A DNA stretch of 64,000 nt from assembly GCA_031277215.1 (NCBI GenBank), contig JAITMR010000045.1:1-64000 (forward strand), in the 5' to 3' direction. Both the position numbers and the translations under genes were made by a program. This document shows, piece after piece, positions 1 to 14,795 of this stretch; within the stretch, counting starts at the first letter, position 1, and every line of letters begins with the position of its first letter. This stretch comes from Burkholderiales bacterium. GTDB lineage: Bacteria; Pseudomonadota; Gammaproteobacteria; Burkholderiales; Casimicrobiaceae. The notes below the pieces were generated by a model. That model was not told the origin of the DNA and did not search any database. It worked only from the letters and a program-made list of their open reading frames with translations.

Positions 1-23
1 CTCTATAAAAAAAGAGGGAGGGT

Positions 24-67
24 CGTAGGCTGGGATGAAGCGAAGCGTAATCCCAGCAAGCGTAGGG
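24..67. repeat. Dispersed intergenic palindromic repeat (GGCTGGGATGAAGCGAAGCGTAATCCCAGC type)
   Basis: Self-complementary GCTGGGAT...ATCCCAGC; related copies near 19003-19027 (opposite orientation) and 55110-55143. Confidence 0.6.
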
Positions 68-436
68 CGGGATTAACACTTACAGCTATGTAACGAATAA
101 TTCACTCTCAAAAGTAGATAGAGCCGGCTCCGCAAAATTGGACAAATTGATAAGTGTGGATCTGCTTTACACCGACAGGCGCAAGCCGCACGTAGAGGAG
201 CAGCCCGCATAGGTCGTGATGAGCTTGCGAACCGCGACGGATGAAAACAAACACGGTTAAGCTACGCCAATGAACAAAAATTATCAACTTAAAACGGCAA
301 ACGCAATGATTGCGATCCCCGTTTTTTTGTTCATTGAACATTGATTCATGTTGATAAAGTAGCGCTTGAGGCGTGTTGATAGCCTGCGTGCATCGCGCAA
401 AAAGCCTTCCTATCGCCTTTGCTTCTTGCTCGTTTT

Positions 437-1261
437 TTATGGGAGCTTTTTTGTAAGGCTCGTTGGCTCTGTGGTAATACCTGTTCTTCTTACACATTCA
501 AAAAGCACAACAGCAGCAGCGCTGGCAACATTGAGCGATTCCATACGACCGGGCATCGGGATGGTGACGGCGGCATCGACAAGTTGCGCCAAGGCGTCGC
601 TCAGTCCGGCGCCTTCATTGCCAAACACCAACGCCAAAGGCCGATGTCGAAGCTGTGGGGCCGTGAATACATTTTGCCCGTCAGCGGCGAGGGTGCCGAT
701 GATGATTCCGCCGCCAGCTCGGAAAGTGTGCGCCCATTCGCAGGCGTCCGCGTCTTCGACGATCTCCAGAAGAAAATGTGCGCCTTGCGCGGCACGCAGC
801 ACTTTTGGCGACCAGGCGCTGGCGCAATGTTTTGACAAAACGGCATGGGTCACTCCGGCGGCGGCTGCTGTTCGCAGGATGGCACCGACGTTGCCGGGGT
901 CTTGAACGTCTTCGAGGAGAACGCAGAAAGCGCCTGATGAGGTGGCGGCGGACGGTTGATCAATCACAGCCAGCATGCCGACTGCCGGTGGTAGCGAGGC
1001 GATGCTCTTGAACAGTGCGTCGGAAACGCATAGCAAGCTGTGTTCGTCGAGTTGCAAGGCCAGCGTTTTGACGAGCGGTATTTGGGCGTACGCTTCAGTG
1101 ACGATGAGCGTGTGCGGCGAGCCATGGCGCGCAACATACATTTCGAGCAGGTGTTCACCTTCGAGCACGCAACGCCGACTTTTGCGCCGTTCGTGCGCAG
1201 AAGCGACCAGGCGCACGGCGTCTTTGAGACGGGGATTGTGCGGCGAGTTGATGATTAGCAT
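437..1261 (-). CDS. TrmH/SpoU-family RNA 2'-O-methyltransferase
   Basis: SpoU motifs: VLLEDVQDPGNVGAILRTAAAAGV, LALVFGNEGAGLSDAL, IPMPGRMESLNVASAAAVVLFE. Confidence 0.9.
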   Translation of the reverse strand: MLIINSPHNPRLKDAVRLVASAHERRKSRRCVLEGEHLLEMYVARHGSPHTLIVTEAYAQIPLVKTLALQLDEHSLLCVSDALFKSIASLPPAVGMLAVIDQPSAATSSGAFCVLLEDVQDPGNVGAILRTAAAAGVTHAVLSKHCASAWSPKVLRAAQGAHFLLEIVEDADACEWAHTFRAGGGIIIGTLAADGQNVFTAPQLRHRPLALVFGNEGAGLSDALAQLVDAAVTIPMPGRMESLNVASAAAVVLFECVRRTGITTEPTSLTKKLP

Positions 1262-1448
1262 CGGGAATCGGGTATCAGAGGTCAGGAATCAGGATTTGAG
1301 ATGAACCGACAAGCCCCGTTTGCCCCCGACCAAAAGCATTTCGGGGGCAGGCTCTTCGGCGGACACCCTCTTTGGAAAAGGGGCTTTGAAATTGTTTTCT
1401 TCGCGCCTTCACGTGAGGCATTCTTTGTGCGCTATGCGTTCTTTGCGG

Positions 1449-1763
1449 TTAATTTTTTGATTCCAATGCGGGAGAAGGCACGGCTGCCGCCGAGTGCGCC
1501 TGGAACTGGAAATAAATTTCGTCTTTTTTAATCATTCCCAGTTCGGCGCGCGCCCGTTCTTCAACGGCTTCCAGTCCCGATTTGAGATCGGTCACTTCGG
1601 CGGCGAGTGCGTCGTTACGCGCTTTCAGCAGTACGTTGGTGGCTTGCTGCTTGTCGATTTCTTGTTGTAGCGCACGCACTTGCAGCCAGCCGCCTTTACC
1701 CAGCCAGGTCGGATATTGCAGGGCTGCGATCAGCAGCAGAAAAATGAAGGAAAGAATTTTCAT
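1449..1763 (-). CDS. ftsB: Cell division protein FtsB (DivIC-like septum formation initiator)
   Basis: Short N-terminal TM followed by a coiled coil (LQQEIDKQQATNVLLKARNDALAAEVTDLKSGLEAVEERARAELGMIKKDEIYFQF); adjacent to eno. Confidence 0.9.
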   Translation of the reverse strand: MKILSFIFLLLIAALQYPTWLGKGGWLQVRALQQEIDKQQATNVLLKARNDALAAEVTDLKSGLEAVEERARAELGMIKKDEIYFQFQAHSAAAVPSPALESKN

Positions 1764-1798
1764 TGCTGACGAAGTGCTCGTGATTTCATGAACTCCAG

Positions 1799-3115
<1,317 letters not shown>

Positions 3116-3155
3116 TTAGGGGCAATATAAAACAACTCATCGTTCGGTGAAAGGG

Positions 3156-5710
<2,555 letters not shown>

Positions 5711-5741
5711 TCAAGACAAAGTGTGAAACACCGTGAAACCA

Positions 5742-7139
5742 TTACACCAGCCCCGCCTGCAATCGCGCCCGTGTCTTTTCACGCCCCAACAGCATGAGCA
5801 CCGCGTCAATGGCCGGTGTTGAGAGCGTTCCGGTAACCAGCGCCCGAACCGGCATCATGACCTGCGGCGGCTTCAGACTGTGCCTTTGGGCAGCGCCCTT
5901 GAGCGCCGCATTCAACGATTCACGATCCCAGGGCAGGGTTTCAAACGCCTCAAACAACTCACCGAGCGCCGCACGATTGGCGGGCTGAATCTGCTCGGCC
6001 AGCAACGTTGCGTCTGGCACGACATCGGTATAGAAAAAACGAACTGCCTGCGCCATTTCAACCAGCGTCGCCACCCGCTCACGGAATAACCCGGCAACAG
6101 CCCCCGGCGCGGGGCCTGCCGCGACGCTCAAGCCTTCTTTCTCCAGAAACGGTAGCAGCCGCCGACCCAATTCTTCCGGCGAGAGCCGCTTCATATGCTC
6201 CTGATTGAGCCAGCGCAACTTGTCCGTATTGAAGCGCGACGGCGCCGGACTGATCGCGTCAAGATCAAACCAGGCGCAGAATTCCTGAGGCGAAAACACT
6301 TCATCGTTACCATGCGCCCAACCCAGGCGAGCCAGAAAATTAATCATCGCTTCCGGCACATATCCGGCGGCATCGTATTCAGTCACACTCACCGCGCCGT
6401 GCCGTTTCGACAGCTTCTGCCCATCCTCGCCAAGCACGGTTGGCACATGCGCGAACACCGGCGGCTCAACGCCCAATGCCCGAAAAATGTTGATCTGACG
6501 CGGCGTGTTGTTGACGTGGTCATCGCCACGGATGACATGAGTGATCCGCATGTCAATATCGTCTACCACCACACAAAAATTGTACGTCGGCGTGCCATCG
6601 GGACGGGCAATCACCAAATCGTCGAGTTCACTGTTCGCAAACTCGATACGGCCTTTGACGCGATCATCCCAAGCCACCGCGCCGTCGTCAGGGTTGCGAA
6701 AACGAATCACCGGAGCCACCCCGTCAGGCGGTGTTTTTCCAACGGCCTTTTCCGGTCGCCAACGCCCGTCATAGCGAGGTTTTTCACCGCGTGCCATCTG
6801 AGCCTCACGCAAGGCGTCCAATTCCTCAGTTGACATGTAACAACGGTACGCCAAGCCCTGCGCCAGCATGCCATCCATCACCTCGCGGTAACGCGCCATC
6901 CGCTGCATCTGGTAAAACGGCCCTTCGTCGTAATCCAGACCGAGCCAAGCCATACTGTCCAGAATCGCCTGTGTGGCCGCTTGCGTCGAACGCTCGCGAT
7001 CCGTGTCCTCAATCCGCAATACAAACGTTCCCTGAAAATGACGGGCATACGCCCAAGCGAACAGCGCCGTTCGGGCGCCGCCCAGATGCAAAAAACCGGT
7101 GGGGCTGGGGGCGAAACGGGTGCGGATAGGGATGGACAT
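5742..7139 (-). CDS. gltX: Glutamate--tRNA ligase
   Basis: [57 protein letters not shown]. Confidence 0.98.
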   Translation of the reverse strand: MSIPIRTRFAPSPTGFLHLGGARTALFAWAYARHFQGTFVLRIEDTDRERSTQAATQAILDSMAWLGLDYDEGPFYQMQRMARYREVMDGMLAQGLAYRCYMSTEELDALREAQMARGEKPRYDGRWRPEKAVGKTPPDGVAPVIRFRNPDDGAVAWDDRVKGRIEFANSELDDLVIARPDGTPTYNFCVVVDDIDMRITHVIRGDDHVNNTPRQINIFRALGVEPPVFAHVPTVLGEDGQKLSKRHGAVSVTEYDAAGYVPEAMINFLARLGWAHGNDEVFSPQEFCAWFDLDAISPAPSRFNTDKLRWLNQEHMKRLSPEELGRRLLPFLEKEGLSVAAGPAPGAVAGLFRERVATLVEMAQAVRFFYTDVVPDATLLAEQIQPANRAALGELFEAFETLPWDRESLNAALKGAAQRHSLKPPQVMMPVRALVTGTLSTPAIDAVLMLLGREKTRARLQAGLV

Positions 7140-7695
7140 GGTAGCGTGGTCGGAAAGGGAAACAAGTGAGCAGAACTAACAGAAAAAGGCAAAAAGACAA
7201 CAAAAAAGAAACCCTATTCTACGCGAGGCGGTGCCTCTCGTCAGGAAACCTGGGCTTTGCGTGTTCCCACAAGCGTAATGGCTAACATCTTGCGTCTTTG
7301 CGAGCGAAGCGACACAATCCAGAAAAATATTCACACGGAGGCAAGGAGCGGCATTTTTGCTTGCTGAGAGCGGCAGATTGCTGCGCTTTGCGCGGCGCTA
7401 TCGATACGTCTTGCTTGCAGTATAAACGGAGGCGCTTCTGGAGGTATCCTGATCGCCGTTGTCATGCAAAAGCGGAAAAGCAATAGAATGTTGCCATAGA
7501 AAATAAAAAACCATGCATCAGCGGCTTTCGCAAGTCGTTGATTTTAAATGGACGTAAAAACATACCTGCAAAAAAAGTCACAAGCTATTCCGTTTGTTCC
7601 GACCTGTATACCGATCATCGGAGCGTTGTTGGGATAGAATGGGAGGAACGCTAGTGTTAAGATAAATTGATTATATATTTGGTGGGGAGCTGGGC

Positions 7696-8154
7696 ATGAA
7701 AGCGATAAGCAAGGGATTTACCCTGATCGAAGTGATGATCGCGGTGGTGATCGTTGCGATTCTGGCGGCGATTGCTGTGCCGAGCTACACCGATTATTTG
7801 CGACGGGGGGAGATTCCGGAGCCGTTGACTAGACTATCGGCGGAGAAAGTAGGGTTGGAGCAGTTTTTCGATGATAACCGAAGCTATCAAGGAAGGTGTA
7901 ATACTATAGGAGCAAGCCCAGGAATCCAAATTAGAAAATTCAAAATCACGTGTCATTATAGAGAGGGGGGGGCAGGTCCGTCTGCATCTATATCCGAAGG
8001 TTATACATTGAGAGCAACGGGAGATGCAGGGACGTTGGTGGCAGGGTTTATTTACGAATTAAATGAAAAGAACGTTAAAGCTACAACCTCAACAGGAATT
8101 TGGGGGAGAAGTAGTACTAGTTGCTGGGTTCTAAAAAAAGATGGCTCTTGCTGA
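7696..8154 (+). CDS. pilE: Type IV pilin (PilE-like)
   Basis: Class III prepilin signal KG^FTLIEVMIAVVIVAILAAIAVPSYTDYLRRG; C-terminal Cys pair. Confidence 0.85.
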   Translation: MKAISKGFTLIEVMIAVVIVAILAAIAVPSYTDYLRRGEIPEPLTRLSAEKVGLEQFFDDNRSYQGRCNTIGASPGIQIRKFKITCHYREGGAGPSASISEGYTLRATGDAGTLVAGFIYELNEKNVKATTSTGIWGRSSTSCWVLKKDGSC

Positions 8155-8170
8155 TGACGTGAGGCATGCC

Positions 8171-8788
8171 ATGAAAACGAGAAATGATATTCAGGGCTTT
8201 TCGCTGATTGAGTTAACGATCGCTATTGTTGTTTTCGCCGTCATCGTAGTTGTTGCGATACCAAATATCAGCGAATGGGTCGGCAAGGCTAGGGTTCGTG
8301 CCAGCGCTGAAGCTGTGCAAAACAGCATCCGCTTTGCGCAGAGTGAAGCGGTTAAGCGCAACAAGCTTATTGAGTTTTCGTTGATTAATTCCACGACGCC
8401 ACCTGCGGCGAATCTGGGTGGTTTTAACAACGACCTAGCGATCGATAATGGTACGGCATGGGTGGTTCGCATGATTGACGACCCTTCGGATTCGACCAAA
8501 GGCAGAACTTTTTTGCAGGGAGATGTTTTCTCCACAAACGGGATTCAGTTGCTTGGTGGCAGTAACGCAACACTTGTTTTTGGTGGCATTGGGCAAGTGT
8601 ATACGGCATTTCCATCAGGCGGGAGCCCCATTTTGTCCTCGACACGTGCTTATAGAATCGCTTCTTTTGGAGGTAAATATCCGCTGTGCGTTTTGGTAGC
8701 ACCGGGAGGAGGCGTGCGGTGGTGCGATCCGTCTCTTGCGTCCGGAGACCGCTCCTGTCCGGGAAGTGCAACGAATTCTTGTCTATAA
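8171..8788 (+). CDS. fimT: FimT/GspH-family minor pseudopilin
   Basis: QG^FSLIELTIAIVVFAVIVVVAIPNISEWV...SIRFAQSEAVKRN; start chosen at the internal Met of the 8141 ORF. Confidence 0.8.
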   Translation: MKTRNDIQGFSLIELTIAIVVFAVIVVVAIPNISEWVGKARVRASAEAVQNSIRFAQSEAVKRNKLIEFSLINSTTPPAANLGGFNNDLAIDNGTAWVVRMIDDPSDSTKGRTFLQGDVFSTNGIQLLGGSNATLVFGGIGQVYTAFPSGGSPILSSTRAYRIASFGGKYPLCVLVAPGGGVRWCDPSLASGDRSCPGSATNSCL

Positions 8789-8807
8789 AATTGGCTTAGA
8801 GAAGAGG

Positions 8808-9248
8808 ATGGCCATGAAGGTTTTGCAAAAAGGCGGGGTCATGTTGGAGGTGCTGGTTAGCGTAGCTCTTTTTGGGGTGGCGATCGTTGGCTTGTTGGGC
8901 ATGCTTGGGATATCGGCCATGCTTTCCACGGAAAGCCGCTATCGCACGGAAGCAGCGGCGCTGGCGAACGAATTGTTTGGAGAAATGGCGGCCGCGGCTG
9001 CGGTCGGTATCAGTACGCTGAGCTGGGAGTATGGTGAATCGTCTAGCAAGTTTGCGAACTGGAGGACAGCGCGGCTGGCGATGCTTCCCGGAGGCAAAGC
9101 AGAAATCGAGTTCGAAAATGGTACTAGGGTGGACGACACAGGAGCGCCGACAGGCAGCACTTTTGTCACGTTGACGATCACTTGGAAAGCGCCAAATGAC
9201 ACTTCTGCTACTGGCGGAAAATTCGTGACATCAACCTATTTCTATTGA
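8808..9248 (+). CDS. pilV: Type IV pilus minor pilin PilV
   Basis: KG^GVMLEVLVSVALFGVAIVGLLGMLGI...YRTEAAALANELFGEM. Confidence 0.8.
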   Translation: MAMKVLQKGGVMLEVLVSVALFGVAIVGLLGMLGISAMLSTESRYRTEAAALANELFGEMAAAAAVGISTLSWEYGESSSKFANWRTARLAMLPGGKAEIEFENGTRVDDTGAPTGSTFVTLTITWKAPNDTSATGGKFVTSTYFY

Positions 9249-9263
9249 TTGAGTGGGTGACCT

Positions 9264-10418
9264 ATGAGAGCGCATGGAAAAATGAGGCGACACCGAGGGT
9301 TTACCCTGGTCGAGCTGATGGTGGGTTTAACCATTGGTTTGCTGACAGTGCTGATCATCACTGAGGTTTTCGCCGTATCCAACATCCGGAATCGGCAAAT
9401 TGCCGGCAGCAATGATGCTCAGCAGGTGGCGGCGATTGCCAGTTACCAGATAGGGAACATCTTGCGTCAGGCCGGAAGCAACTTGCTGCAAAGTAGCAAT
9501 GTTTGGGGGTGTACTCTTCAGGTGAGAAAAGGCGGATATACGCATCCACCAGCGGCATTTCCGGATCCGTTTTCTCTTCTTTCACCAGTAGGTTTGCGTG
9601 TTACGCCAATAGTGATTCGGGGCGCAGACACTACGCCGGGATCCCGCGAGTCGGACATCGTGCTGGCGATGGGCGGAAGTGGCGGAACGTCGAACATTTT
9701 TTCGGCAGAGCCGGACTCGGGAGGAGGTTACGAGTTCGTCGTCGAAAACAGTAATGGTGTTTTGCCGTCGGATTATCTTCTGATAGCGGATACGAGCACG
9801 GTGCTTGGGGAAGATTGTCACCTTCTTCAGGTTTCTTCCAGCTTTACGCTGGCCTATACGGCGGGAAGGCTCGATAATACACCGAAAAGTATTCCATTGG
9901 AGCCAGGTGTTGGTCTTGGCAGCCTAGCGGCTATGACTGCGACTATGACCGAAACGGGGCTGTTTAATTTAGGAGCGGTGCCGAAATTCTATTTGTTGGG
10001 CGTCGATCCATTGAAAATGACGCTAACGCTCTACGATCTTCTGCAAGATAGGAATAATGGGACGCTAGGTTCTGCGATTACGCTGGGTGAGAACGTTTTT
10101 CTGCTGAGAGTTTTGTATGGCGTTGATTCTGGTGCTGGTGGCTTAGTCTGGCACAGTCCAACCGAGACCGGTTGGGCATTCAGTGATTTGCAAGCGGGAA
10201 CAATAGCAGCAACTAATAGTCTGCAGGCGATCAAGGCGCTGCGTTTTGCGCTGGTTACGCGGACGACCTATCCTTCAAGCGATTTATCGCCGACCACGAT
10301 TAAACTGTTTTCTTCATTGGGCGTCGCTGATCTCGAACAAACAATCACATTAACAGGCGCAGAACGCAGGTATCGGTATCAGGTGTATGAAAACGTCGTT
10401 CCGTTATTCAATATCTGA
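9264..10418 (+). CDS. pilW: Type IV pilus assembly protein PilW
   Basis: RG^FTLVELMVGLTIGLLTVLIITEVFAVSN; C-terminal RYRYQVYENVVPLFNI. Confidence 0.88.
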   Translation: MRAHGKMRRHRGFTLVELMVGLTIGLLTVLIITEVFAVSNIRNRQIAGSNDAQQVAAIASYQIGNILRQAGSNLLQSSNVWGCTLQVRKGGYTHPPAAFPDPFSLLSPVGLRVTPIVIRGADTTPGSRESDIVLAMGGSGGTSNIFSAEPDSGGGYEFVVENSNGVLPSDYLLIADTSTVLGEDCHLLQVSSSFTLAYTAGRLDNTPKSIPLEPGVGLGSLAAMTATMTETGLFNLGAVPKFYLLGVDPLKMTLTLYDLLQDRNNGTLGSAITLGENVFLLRVLYGVDSGAGGLVWHSPTETGWAFSDLQAGTIAATNSLQAIKALRFALVTRTTYPSSDLSPTTIKLFSSLGVADLEQTITLTGAERRYRYQVYENVVPLFNI

Positions 10419-10436
10419 CATGACTGGGGAACGGAT

Positions 10437-11072
10437 ATGAAAAGGATTATAAACGTTTCAGCATTTTTTCACAGGCAAGCGGACAAGCAGTTTCAGCAGG
10501 GTTTGGTGTTGGAGATCATGCTCGTCGTTCTTGTTGCCATTTTTCTGGCGGCAATAGGGCTGTACCGCTCGGTGGACACGTCTACCGGCGTTTCCGGAAA
10601 TCTGGCTTTCAAGCGTGATGCCGAAAATCGGGCACAGGTGGCGCTAAATGAGGCGCTGACTTGGATAGAAAACGAAAATAACTTTAGAACTTACATCATC
10701 GGTGGCGCAGATTTTCCAGGAGGGAATTTCTCGCAAAGAATGTTGCAAACTGACGGCAAGGGTATTCCCGTTATTCTTGGTAACATCGGACTCTTTGATT
10801 CGACTTATACCACGCCGCCGACGGCGCAGATGAACGATATGAGCAGTGGTATGCGGGTTCGTTATTTGATCGAGCGTATGTGTACACAAGATGGGCCGGT
10901 CTCGGACGCTTTTTGTTCAGTGACGGATGGATCAGGAACAATCAAAACGAGAGGAACCCAGCCGGGCGAAACGATAGGGGGAAGAGCGCTTCGCCCGCTG
11001 TTACGCGTTTCTATTCGTGTCGATGGCCCCCGCGATACGGTGGCTTATATACAGGCGATGATTGATCCGTAA
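10437..11072 (+). CDS. pilX: Type IV pilus assembly protein PilX
   Basis: QQGLVLEIMLVVLVAIFLAAIGLYRSVDTSTGVSGNLAFKRDAENRAQVALNEAL; RYLIERMC; located between pilW and pilY1. Confidence 0.82.
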   Translation: MKRIINVSAFFHRQADKQFQQGLVLEIMLVVLVAIFLAAIGLYRSVDTSTGVSGNLAFKRDAENRAQVALNEALTWIENENNFRTYIIGGADFPGGNFSQRMLQTDGKGIPVILGNIGLFDSTYTTPPTAQMNDMSSGMRVRYLIERMCTQDGPVSDAFCSVTDGSGTIKTRGTQPGETIGGRALRPLLRVSIRVDGPRDTVAYIQAMIDP

Positions 11073-11103
11073 ACGGATGAATGAAACCTTTAAGGGGCAT
11101 GTC

Positions 11104-14100
11104 ATGAAAATGGAACTTTCGAAATATCTCGCCCGATTCGGTGTGTCGATGGCAGCAACGTTGTTGTATTCATCGTTGAGCTGGACGGCACCTTTGCAGC
11201 TTGATGATCGGCCAACCACTGGAGCGCCGCCGCCGCCGAATATGCTGTTCACGCCGTCGGTAGAATTTCCGACGATGGTGGAGCCTGCGCACAAAGAGAG
11301 AATCTATAACCCTGCAAAAGAATACTTGGGTTATTTCGATCCGAAGAAATGCTATACCTACGTTAGCGAGAGCGACGGCTACTTTAAGCCGACGGATCTT
11401 GCGGGCGCCGATCACAGTTGCAGCGGAACATGGAGTGGCAATGCGCTTAATTTTGCGACGATGGCTGCAATGGATACTTTTCGCTGGGCCTTGACCGGCG
11501 GATCGCGCCACATCGACGAGCCGTCATCTGCAGCCAACCCGGGGGGGCTAACGGTATTGCGGCGCTCCTTCCAGGCGAACGTTGGTAATAGGCAGCTTAG
11601 AAATCGCAGCATTCCTACTCCGCACGGTAATGTATCTCCTGATTCAACACATCAAGGGGAAAAGATGCTTGTTGGCTCTACGCCCTATAACGTGCGTGTT
11701 AGGGTATGCGACGTTTCGTTTTTAGAAGATAATTGCGTTGCGTATAAAGACCCTGCAACCGGTCAGGAAACTTACAAGCCCATAGGGCTGATCCAACGTT
11801 ACCAAAGCAAAATACGTTTTGGCGCTTTTTCTTATTTATTGAACTATGGAGGGAAATACGATCAACAGGAGATTGACGGGGCGGTATTGCGGGCACGCTT
11901 GAAAAACGTCGGACCGTTGACTTGGAACGATCAAGTTAACCCCAACGTGGAATGGAATCCTCGCACCGGTGTTTTCTACCCAAATCCGGATCCCGATGAT
12001 GCCAGCTATAGCTATAACGGCAAAAAGTCAAGTGGCGTGATCAATTACCTGAACAACTACGGTTTCGAGACGAAAAACTATTCAATATATGACCAGCCAT
12101 CGGAAATGTATGCCGAGGCTTTGCGCTATTTGATGAAAGGATCGCCGACCGATATAAATTACTCTAAAGCCTACGATTATTCTTCAGAAGGGTTTCCGGT
12201 GATCACCGACTGGTGGAAGAACGGGCATGATTCAATATTGTCATATTGCCAGAAAACAGCGATTTTGGGAATCGGCGATGTCAATACACACTATGAGCAG
12301 CGCCTTGCTACTGGCACTAACGATATGTTGGCCAAGGCTAATACCGGTATGGCGAATATTGTCGGTGAAGGGTTCAACGCTGCCCAAGAGTGCTGGAATT
12401 CGGGCGCCAATCCGTCGACTTGCACCAACGGGGGAAGCAATAAGATTGCAGGCTTGGCTTGGTACGCACGCAACAACGATTTGCGTCCCGATCTGACGGC
12501 TGGGGTAGGCGGGAGAAAAGTGACGGTAGATACCTATTGGGTTGATGTTCTGGAACAAGGCGCACACGGGAGAATAGGTGGAAGGGTTGATGACGAATAC
12601 GTTCATAAAAATCAGTACTGGTTGGCAGCCAAATACGGCGGGAGCAGCCCTTGGAATAGTAAAGGCCGTACATACCGCAGCAATTCGGGGACTGTTCATC
12701 AGATTCCGGATAACTATTTTCCAGCAGGTGACCCTGAGGCCATGGTTAATGGTCTGACAGAAATTTTTGCCGAAGTTGGCGTCGAAACACCAGGCACTGG
12801 CGCTGGGGCGGGCTGGGTTTCCGACGCGGACGGTAATGCCACCGATTATTACCTGACGCGTTATTCGGCGGTCGATTGGTCAGGCGCTTTTGAGGCGTAC
12901 AAATTCAATGGGATCAAACCTGACGGTTCCGTGGATGGCACGTTATTGTGGGACGCAGCTACCAAGATTGACGGGCAGAACTGGGACACCGGACGCCGTA
13001 TCGTCACTTATGCAAAACAGGCGGATGGCACCTACAAGGGCGTTCCATTCCGCCTCGGCAGCAGCAGTCTCCTCACGGAGGTTCAGAAGAACGCGTTGGG
13101 TGGTGACGATCCAACTCGGCAAGCGGCATTGAATTACTTGCGCGGCGATAAAACCAATGAGGGGCTATCGGGTTACCGCGAACGTAAAACGCTGCTGGGT
13201 GATATCGTGCACTCGAAACCGGTGGAAGTTGGAGCGCCGAGCGCTTCGTACAGTGAAAACAAGAACCCGGGATACTCGAAATTCAAAGCAGACAGGGCTG
13301 GCCGGGCCAAGGTGGTTTATGTCGGAGCCAATGACGGTATGTTGCATGCGATCAATGGCATCGGCGAAGCGACTGAAGGCATGGAATTATGGGCTTACAT
13401 TCCCTCGTTTTTGTTCGAAGGGCCAGACAACCCGAAAGCTCCGGAGGTTAGCGGCTTGCAGGCGCTGACGCGGTCAACATACAGCCATCGTTACTATGTC
13501 GATGCAGCGCCGATGGTTCAGGATGTCGATTTCCATCATACCAAAAACCCCGGAGGAGGCTTGCCGGAAGCGAATGAAGCCAGCGCCGATTGGCGGACTG
13601 TTTTGGTCAGTGGTCTCGGGAAGGGAGGCAAAGGTTTTTTTGCGCTTGACGTGACAGATCCATCAGTGACATCGGAAACGGATGCGGCAAGTAGGGTGTT
13701 GTGGGAGTTTCCGCGTTTGGAAGAAACCGATCCTGGCCTGTTGGCGGACATCTCGGATATGGGCTTCTCGTTTGGCCGACCGTTGATTACCAAAACAAAA
13801 GCATGGGGGTGGGTCGTCGTCCTTACTTCTGGCTATAACAACGATTCCGGTAAGGGCGTGCTTTATATTCTTAACATCAAGACCGGGGAGACGCTTGCTA
13901 AAGTGGAAACCGGTGCAGGGACGATGGTTAGTGAAGCAGGCTTTGCACAGGTTTCTGGATATACACAGTCATATGAGGATTACACGACAGACCAAATCTA
14001 TGGCGGCGACTTGCTGGGGAATTTGTGGCGTTTCGATTTGACGGGAACCGGAGCATCAATCCCAGCTCCCGACAAAATCGCGGAATTCAAGACTGGCGAT

Positions 14101-14775
14101 GGAAAAGTTCAGCCGGTGACGGCAGCACCCATTATCGAGGTGATTGAAGATACCCGCTCGGCAGAGCACGAAACCCGCTGGATTGCGGTAGGAACCGGGC
14201 AATGGTTGTCGCACAGGGATATTGACACTTCGCTGGGGAACACGGTGCAAACCATGTATGTGATTCGTGACGGCAAACACGATGCGACGGAGATTGCTTC
14301 GGGGACGACATTGAATCGCAGTGATCTTACCCAACTTTCCAGTCCCAGCGCCGGACTTGCTGCTGCGCCCGAAAAAGGGTGGTATTACGATATGGACGGT
14401 GTTATAGGGAGCTCAAGGGAGAGAGTGGTTTTCCCGGCGGTGTTCGTGCCCAACACACTTGTCTGGGCGGGGGTTATCCCGCAAGCTGTTCGGGACGAAT
14501 GCCGGATCGAGATTCCAGACGGGAAGAGCCGTTTTTATGTAGTCGATTTGGCTACCGGAAAAACCAAGCTGACCAGCGGTAGTGCTGGAGGCAGTTATTT
14601 CGAAAAAGACGCGCTAACGATGGGCATGGATATCGTGCAATCGGGGGATGAGTTTTATGTGGTGGCAACCTCCAGCAAAGGCGAATCGTTTGCCGCGCCC
14701 CCAGAGGCAGTCGGCGGGCGGGCGTCTGGCGATCCATCCAGATCAGGTGTTATTAACTGGCGAACGGTTGAGTGA
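11104..14775 (+). CDS. pilY1: PilY1-type pilus assembly/adhesin protein with C-terminal beta-propeller
   Basis: Propeller motifs VVYVGANDGMLHAINGIGEATEGMELWAYIPSFLFEG, RTVLVSGLGKGGKGFFALDVTDP, QIYGGDLLGNLWRFDLTG; N-terminal signal-like segment. ORF track begins at 11062; start chosen at internal Met. Confidence 0.9.
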   Translation: MKMELSKYLARFGVSMAATLLYSSLSWTAPLQLDDRPTTGAPPPPNMLFTPSVEFPTMVEPAHKERIYNPAKEYLGYFDPKKCYTYVSESDGYFKPTDLAGADHSCSGTWSGNALNFATMAAMDTFRWALTGGSRHIDEPSSAANPGGLTVLRRSFQANVGNRQLRNRSIPTPHGNVSPDSTHQGEKMLVGSTPYNVRVRVCDVSFLEDNCVAYKDPATGQETYKPIGLIQRYQSKIRFGAFSYLLNYGGKYDQQEIDGAVLRARLKNVGPLTWNDQVNPNVEWNPRTGVFYPNPDPDDASYSYNGKKSSGVINYLNNYGFETKNYSIYDQPSEMYAEALRYLMKGSPTDINYSKAYDYSSEGFPVITDWWKNGHDSILSYCQKTAILGIGDVNTHYEQRLATGTNDMLAKANTGMANIVGEGFNAAQECWNSGANPSTCTNGGSNKIAGLAWYARNNDLRPDLTAGVGGRKVTVDTYWVDVLEQGAHGRIGGRVDDEYVHKNQYWLAAKYGGSSPWNSKGRTYRSNSGTVHQIPDNYFPAGDPEAMVNGLTEIFAEVGVETPGTGAGAGWVSDADGNATDYYLTRYSAVDWSGAFEAYKFNGIKPDGSVDGTLLWDAATKIDGQNWDTGRRIVTYAKQADGTYKGVPFRLGSSSLLTEVQKNALGGDDPTRQAALNYLRGDKTNEGLSGYRERKTLLGDIVHSKPVEVGAPSASYSENKNPGYSKFKADRAGRAKVVYVGANDGMLHAINGIGEATEGMELWAYIPSFLFEGPDNPKAPEVSGLQALTRSTYSHRYYVDAAPMVQDVDFHHTKNPGGGLPEANEASADWRTVLVSGLGKGGKGFFALDVTDPSVTSETDAASRVLWEFPRLEETDPGLLADISDMGFSFGRPLITKTKAWGWVVVLTSGYNNDSGKGVLYILNIKTGETLAKVETGAGTMVSEAGFAQVSGYTQSYEDYTTDQIYGGDLLGNLWRFDLTGTGASIPAPDKIAEFKTGDGKVQPVTAAPIIEVIEDTRSAEHETRWIAVGTGQWLSHRDIDTSLGNTVQTMYVIRDGKHDATEIASGTTLNRSDLTQLSSPSAGLAAAPEKGWYYDMDGVIGSSRERVVFPAVFVPNTLVWAGVIPQAVRDECRIEIPDGKSRFYVVDLATGKTKLTSGSAGGSYFEKDALTMGMDIVQSGDEFYVVATSSKGESFAAPPEAVGGRASGDPSRSGVINWRTVE

Positions 14776-14795
14776 TAACTTGCTTCTGATCTGTC

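Noticed and set aside
108-497. 129-aa minus-strand ORF at the left edge
   Set aside because: No recognisable motif and overlaps the methyltransferase start of the next frame; cannot be supported as a gene.
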